Below are positions 60,955 through 64,000 of a DNA stretch of 64,000 bases, in pieces. This DNA is from Micavibrio sp. (GTDB lineage Bacteria > Pseudomonadota > Alphaproteobacteria > Micavibrionales > Micavibrionaceae), in the NCBI GenBank assembly GCA_030824805.1, contig JAPJRC010000001.1, positions 1 through 64,000 of the forward strand. The letters run 5' to 3'. Each line of letters starts with the position of its first letter. Positions within the stretch are counted from its first letter, which is position 1. A program made the translations under genes and the position numbers. The notes below the pieces were generated by a model. It saw nothing but the letters and a program-made list of their open reading frames with translations, did no database searches and was not told the origin of the DNA.

Positions 60955-61596
60955 ATGACTGTCCAGAAGCCCAAGCATACCTATGAGGATCTCCCAGGCG
61001 AGCTGCCCGTTTTTCCGCTCGCCGGTGTGCTTCTTTTGCCGCGTGGCCAATTGCCTTTGAATATCTTCGAGCCACGATATCTTTCCATGATCGACGATGC
61101 CATAGCAAGCCACAGGTTGGTCGGCATGGTGCAGACCAGGGAAGATGGCAGCCTTTACAAAATTGGATGCGCCGGTCGTATCACGAGTTTCAACGAAACC
61201 CATGATGGCCGCAACGAAATCGTCCTGACCGGCGTGTGCCGTTTTAAAATTGACGATGAGCTTGGCCAAAAAGATGGATATCGCCGCGTAAAGGCCGACT
61301 GGTCTGAGTTCAAAAGAGACACCGAGCCCATGGGTTGTCTGGATATGGATCGCGGCAGACTTAAGAAGCTGCTGAAAAACTATTTCGAACAGCAAGGCCT
61401 CACGTGCAGCTGGGATGCGGTTGACAATGCGGCGGATGAAAAGCTGATTACGTCTCTGGCCATGATCTGTCCGTTTGAGGCCAAAGAAAAGCAGGCCTTG
61501 CTTGAGGCCCCATGCTGCAAGGAGCGTGCAAGGCTGTTCATGACCCTTCTGGAAATGGAAGCGTCCGGTGGCTGTGGTTGCGGCCACAAGCATTGA
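60955..61596 (+). CDS. LON-domain protein (substrate-binding domain only)
   Basis: A 213-residue protein with the N-terminal LON substrate-recognition domain ([32 protein letters not shown] near the start, given by its first and last residues). There is no ATPase or protease domain. Family members of this length are widespread in alphaproteobacteria and their function is unsettled. The C-terminus GCGCGHKH may bind metal. It lies between the YbbN-like gene and the Trm112-like gene. Confidence 0.93.
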   Translation: MTVQKPKHTYEDLPGELPVFPLAGVLLLPRGQLPLNIFEPRYLSMIDDAIASHRLVGMVQTREDGSLYKIGCAGRITSFNETHDGRNEIVLTGVCRFKIDDELGQKDGYRRVKADWSEFKRDTEPMGCLDMDRGRLKKLLKNYFEQQGLTCSWDAVDNAADEKLITSLAMICPFEAKEKQALLEAPCCKERARLFMTLLEMEASGGCGCGHKH

Positions 61597-61628
61597 TCCG
61601 GTCTGGAAATGCGGCTATACATTCCCTT

Positions 61629-61799
61629 ATGGCTTCCATTGATCCCAAACTGCTTGAACTGCTCGTTTGCCCTTTGACCAAGGTGCCTTTGCGCTATGAT
61701 TCAGCAAAGCAGGAACTCATTTCCGATCAAGCCGGTCTTGCCTATCCCATCCGTGACGGCATTCCTGTCATGCTCATCGAAGAAGCGCGGAAGATCTGA
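61629..61799 (+). CDS. Trm112/UPF0434-family protein
   Basis: A 56-residue zinc-ribbon-like protein. It has the [14 protein letters not shown] start and [18 protein letters not shown] end typical of UPF0434/Trm112. In eukaryotes and archaea Trm112 activates methyltransferases; in bacteria the role is poorly known. Only one cysteine (VCP) is present, so zinc binding is likely lost, as in many bacterial members. Its stop codon adjoins the promoter of the leu leader. Confidence 0.92.
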   Translation: MASIDPKLLELLVCPLTKVPLRYDSAKQELISDQAGLAYPIRDGIPVMLIEEARKI

Positions 61800-61828
61800 T
61801 TGACTCTTTAGGCCCATTTTCGTAAAAA
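61800..61828 (+). promoter_or_regulatory. Putative promoter of the leu leader and leuA
   Basis: TTGACT (61800-61805) and TAAAAA (61823-61828) are 17 bases apart. Transcription would start at about 61835, two bases before the ATG of the leader peptide. The -35 box begins directly after the stop of the Trm112-like gene. Confidence 0.5.
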
Positions 61829-61836
61829 TACCCTCT

Positions 61837-61890
61837 ATGGCACGCCAACACAGCGCACTACTCCTCGGCCTCCTCCTTATGACCCCCTGA
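61837..61890 (+). CDS. Leucine leader peptide (leuL-like)
   Basis: A 17-residue frame, MARQHSALLLGLLLMTP, ending at TGA 61888-61890. Six of seven codons between 61858 and 61878 encode leucine (CTA CTC CTC GGC CTC CTC CTT). It is placed directly upstream of leuA, between the Trm112-like gene and the leuA ribosome site. This is the classical layout of an amino-acid-sensing leader: ribosome stalling on scarce Leu-tRNA would change folding of the RNA that follows. There is no Shine-Dalgarno site. Confidence 0.85.
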   Translation: MARQHSALLLGLLLMTP

Positions 61891-61929
61891 CGGGTTATGA
61901 GGCCAGATTGCATGGCCTACCTTCAGGGG
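61867..61929 (+). promoter_or_regulatory. Alternative hairpins of the leuA attenuation region
   Basis: Hairpin A: GGCCTC (61867-61872) with GAGGCC (61899-61904), continued by ATGACCC (61879-61885) with GGGTTAT (61892-61898). Hairpin B: AGGCC (61900-61904) with GGCCT (61914-61918). Stem C: CCCCTGA (61884-61890) with TCAGGGG (61923-61929), enclosing B. A excludes both B and C. No T run follows, so classical termination is not evident. The Leu codons also contain CTCCTC, complementary to the leuA ribosome site GAGGAG (61967-61972). Confidence 0.6.
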
Positions 61930-61982
61930 ATCAAATCGATACAATCAAAACAGAACCGATTTAATTGAGGAGCCTTCAGGCC

Positions 61983-63542
61983 ATGACCACCGCCCAAAAT
62001 TCCAGTGACCGTATTATTATTTTCGACACCACGTTGCGTGACGGCGAGCAATCCCCGGGATGCTCTATGAATCTCGAAGAGAAGCTGCGCATGGCGCGCC
62101 TGCTCGACGAGATGGGCGTGGATGTTATCGAAGCCGGTTTTCCAATCGCATCGCCCGGCGATTTTGAAGCCGTGCACGAAATTGCAAAAGTCATCAAACG
62201 CGCCACCGTCTGCGGCCTTTCCCGCGCTATCGAGCGCGACATCGACGTGGCTGGCGAAGCATTGAAGGTTGCAAAAAATCCGCGCATACACACCTTCATC
62301 TCTACATCGCCGCAGCATATGCGTTACCAATTGCAGATGGATGAAGAGCAGGTTCTGGAATCAGTTGTGGCATCTGTTACGCGCGCACGTAAATACACGG
62401 ACAATGTGGAATGGTCGGCCATGGACGCAACGCGTTCCGATTGGGATTTCCTGTGCCGCGCGATCGACGCAGCCATACGCTCCGGTGCCACGACGATCAA
62501 TATTCCTGATACGGTGGGTTATGCCGTTCCGGAAGAATATGCCGATCTTATCCGCTCTATCCGCAACAAGGTTGTCGATATCGATAAATGCGTGATCTCC
62601 ACCCACTGTCACAACGATCTGGGCCTTGCCGTAGCGAACTCGCTGGCCGGTGTTACCGCAGGCGCCCGGCAGATAGAATGCACGATCAACGGTATCGGCG
62701 AGCGTGCGGGTAATGCTGCGCTGGAAGAAGTGGTGATGGCGCTAAAGACACGCGCCGACAAGATGCCGTATGAGTGCGGTATCGATTCCACGATGATTAT
62801 GAAAGCGTCGCGCACGCTGGCCAATACAATCGGTTTCTCTGTGCAGCCGAACAAAGCGATCGTGGGTGCAAATGCCTTCGCGCATGAAAGCGGAATCCAC
62901 CAGGACGGCGTTTTGAAGAATGCCTCGACATATGAAATCATGACGCCGGAATCGGTTGGCCTTACACGCTCCGAACTGGTGCTCGGAAAACATTCAGGCC
63001 GTCATGCTTTGAAATCCCGTGTGGCCGAACTGGGTTATGAGTTGGGCGACAACGCGCTGAACGATCTGTTCAAGCGCTTTAAGGATCTTGCTGATAAAAA
63101 GAAACAGGTCTTTGATGACGATATCATCGCCTTGATCGAAGATGCTGTCGGCACGCAGGATGATGCTATCCGTTTCCAGACGTTGCAGGTGGTTGCGGGA
63201 TCAAAAGGTCCGCAAACAGCAGAACTGGAACTTACGGTCAACGGCGAGACCAAAACGGCCAAAGTGGAAGGCAATGGGCCGGTGGATGCTATCTTCAAGG
63301 CTATTCGTGAAATCATTCCACACGACGACGCGACACTTCAGCTCTATCAGGTGCACGCCGTTACGGGCGGTACAGATGCGCAAGCCGAAGTTACGGTTCG
63401 TCTGGAAGAAAACGGAAAGACCGTAAACGGGCAAGGGGCTGATGCCGACACGCTTGTGGCCTCCGCACGTGCCTATGTTCATGCGCTGAACAAGCTGGTC
63501 ACCAAACGCGCAAAGACCAAACCGGCAGAAGAGGCCGCCTAA
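61983..63542 (+). CDS. leuA: 2-isopropylmalate synthase
   Basis: A 519-residue LeuA, the first committed step of leucine synthesis. The HMGL-like barrel starts [14 protein letters not shown] near residue 13 with metal and substrate residues; [13 protein letters not shown] near residue 207 holds the metal His pair, and [11 protein letters not shown] near residue 300 the linker. The C-terminal 130 residues form the leucine-binding regulatory domain, so the enzyme should be feedback-inhibited. I chose the ATG at 61983; GAGGAG lies 10 bases before it. The leucine leader upstream adds a second layer of control. Confidence 0.98.
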   Translation: MTTAQNSSDRIIIFDTTLRDGEQSPGCSMNLEEKLRMARLLDEMGVDVIEAGFPIASPGDFEAVHEIAKVIKRATVCGLSRAIERDIDVAGEALKVAKNPRIHTFISTSPQHMRYQLQMDEEQVLESVVASVTRARKYTDNVEWSAMDATRSDWDFLCRAIDAAIRSGATTINIPDTVGYAVPEEYADLIRSIRNKVVDIDKCVISTHCHNDLGLAVANSLAGVTAGARQIECTINGIGERAGNAALEEVVMALKTRADKMPYECGIDSTMIMKASRTLANTIGFSVQPNKAIVGANAFAHESGIHQDGVLKNASTYEIMTPESVGLTRSELVLGKHSGRHALKSRVAELGYELGDNALNDLFKRFKDLADKKKQVFDDDIIALIEDAVGTQDDAIRFQTLQVVAGSKGPQTAELELTVNGETKTAKVEGNGPVDAIFKAIREIIPHDDATLQLYQVHAVTGGTDAQAEVTVRLEENGKTVNGQGADADTLVASARAYVHALNKLVTKRAKTKPAEEAA

Positions 63543-63584
63543 ATCAAGCCTGTTGATAATTTTATAAGGAGATTCCGCCGCGCT

Positions 63585-63650
63585 ATGGCGGGAAGCGGAG
63601 CGCGCGTATCTTGGAAAGAACGAATCATTCTTTCCAAGGTTGTTCCATGA
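63585..63650 (+). CDS. Possible upstream small frame coupled to the porin gene
   Basis: A 21-residue frame (begins MAGSGARV, ends LSKVVP) that runs through the hairpin at 63610-63638 and whose stop codon overlaps the porin ATG (ATGA at 63647-63650). AAGGAG lies 13 bases before its ATG. If it is translated, the ribosome would melt the hairpin and free the porin ribosome site. No sequence similarity is recognised. Confidence 0.3.
   Translation: MAGSGARVSWKERIILSKVVP
63610..63638 (+). promoter_or_regulatory. Hairpin that covers the porin ribosome binding site
   Basis: CTTGGAAAGAA (63610-63620) and TTCTTTCCAAG (63628-63638) form a perfect 11-base-pair stem with a seven-base loop. The 3' arm includes most of AAGG (63636-63639), the only ribosome-site-like sequence before the porin ATG (seven-base spacing). 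A smaller hairpin (TTCCGCC/GGCGGGA, 63573-63593) precedes it. Confidence 0.6.
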
Positions 63651-64000
63651 AAAAATATATTCTTTTTAGCGTTGCTATGTTGGCTATCTCGGTTCCCGCC
63701 ATGGCTGCCGAGGAAAACATCCCCGGTGATTTCTCAACGACAATCGGTTTTGTGTCCGAATATTCCTTCCGGGGTATATCGCAGAGCGACGAAAGCCCTG
63801 CGCTGCAAGGTTCTATAGACTGGAGCCACGATTCCGGTTTTTATGCCGGTGTATGGGGTTCCAACGTCGATTTCAACGACGGTGATGAAGCCCATGTGGA
63901 AACGGACATATACGCAGGCTATAGCGGAGAGCTGGAACGCTTTACCTACGATGTCGGCGCCATTTACTACGGTTATCCGGGCGCAGATTCCGATCTCGAT
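63647..64000 (+). CDS. TorF-family putative porin, N-terminal part
   Basis: The frame is open at the end of the window (118 residues visible). A signal peptide ends near AMAAE (residue 21). The mature part shows the family pattern: SEYSFRGISQSDESPALQGSIDWSHDSGFYAGVWGSNVDF near residue 37 (given as a block boundary: SEYSFRG to SNVDF), then ETDIYAGYSGE. These are outer-membrane beta-barrel proteins of the TorF/Gcw_chp group. Its substrate is unknown. Expression may be controlled by the hairpin just upstream. Confidence 0.9.
   Translation, partial: MKKYILFSVAMLAISVPAMAAEENIPGDFSTTIGFVSEYSFRGISQSDESPALQGSIDWSHDSGFYAGVWGSNVDFNDGDEAHVETDIYAGYSGELERFTYDVGAIYYGYPGADSDLD

Overview
The window is a gene-dense chromosomal segment, most likely from an alphaproteobacterium of moderate GC. 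The evidence is an NDUFA12-type complex I protein next to mlaD and a DUF2155 protein, the order aat-accC-accB-aroQ-DsbA-M48 protease, the order rpsF-rpsR-rplI-dnaB-alr followed by mlaE-mlaF, and a fabD/fabG/acpP/fabF/mltG group. A Rhodospirillales- or Micavibrio-like host is a guess. No transposase, integrase or CRISPR array was seen. There is one tRNA gene, tRNA-Gly(GCC).

Layout. 0-10 kb: the end of an anion transporter, RidA, NDUFA12, MlaD, DUF2155, a diguanylate cyclase, then a leftward block aat, accC, accB, aroQ, a copper-chaperone lipoprotein, two DsbA-like proteins and an M48 protease. 10-20 kb: a membrane protein, rlmE, an unrecognised 581-residue protein, guaB, small membrane and secreted proteins, an RsmB-type methyltransferase, a small AT-richer patch (pentapeptide protein, two unknown small genes, a MarR-like regulator) and a quinone oxidoreductase. 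20-25 kb: a methionine block metF, SAM riboswitch with terminator, metB, metE. 25-33 kb: guaA, a BLUF blue-light sensor, a histone H1-like protein, an M32 carboxypeptidase, thrC, an M16 protease and a RimJ-type acetyltransferase. 33-44 kb, all but one gene leftward: yqgE, a degenerate carbamoyltransferase-like protein with a small membrane protein behind PBP1A, mlaF, mlaE, alr, dnaB, rplI, rpsR, rpsF. 45-53 kb: the fatty-acid synthesis genes, interrupted by a response regulator, an unknown gene, a HAD phosphatase, argC and a KGG-motif stress protein. 54-58 kb: asnB, a sugar epimerase and a glycosyltransferase, a likely surface-glycan set, ending near the tRNA. 59-64 kb: a likely co-transcribed set (prolyl-tRNA editing protein, YbbN-like thioredoxin/TPR protein, LON-domain protein, Trm112-like protein), then leuA with a leucine-rich leader peptide, and the start of a TorF-type porin.

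The most informative non-coding elements are the S-box SAM riboswitch that ends in an intrinsic terminator ahead of metB-metE; the leucine leader peptide upstream of leuA, with mutually exclusive hairpins and CTCCTC Leu codons complementary to the leuA ribosome binding site; a hairpin that would hide the porin ribosome binding site; and several promoters placed so that the transcript would start at the start codon (guaA, mltG, quinone oxidoreductase, thrC, the leu leader). The least explained proteins are the 581-residue protein at 11.3-13.0 kb and the carbamoyltransferase-like protein at 33.8-34.9 kb, which has lost one metal ligand and the whole catalytic domain.
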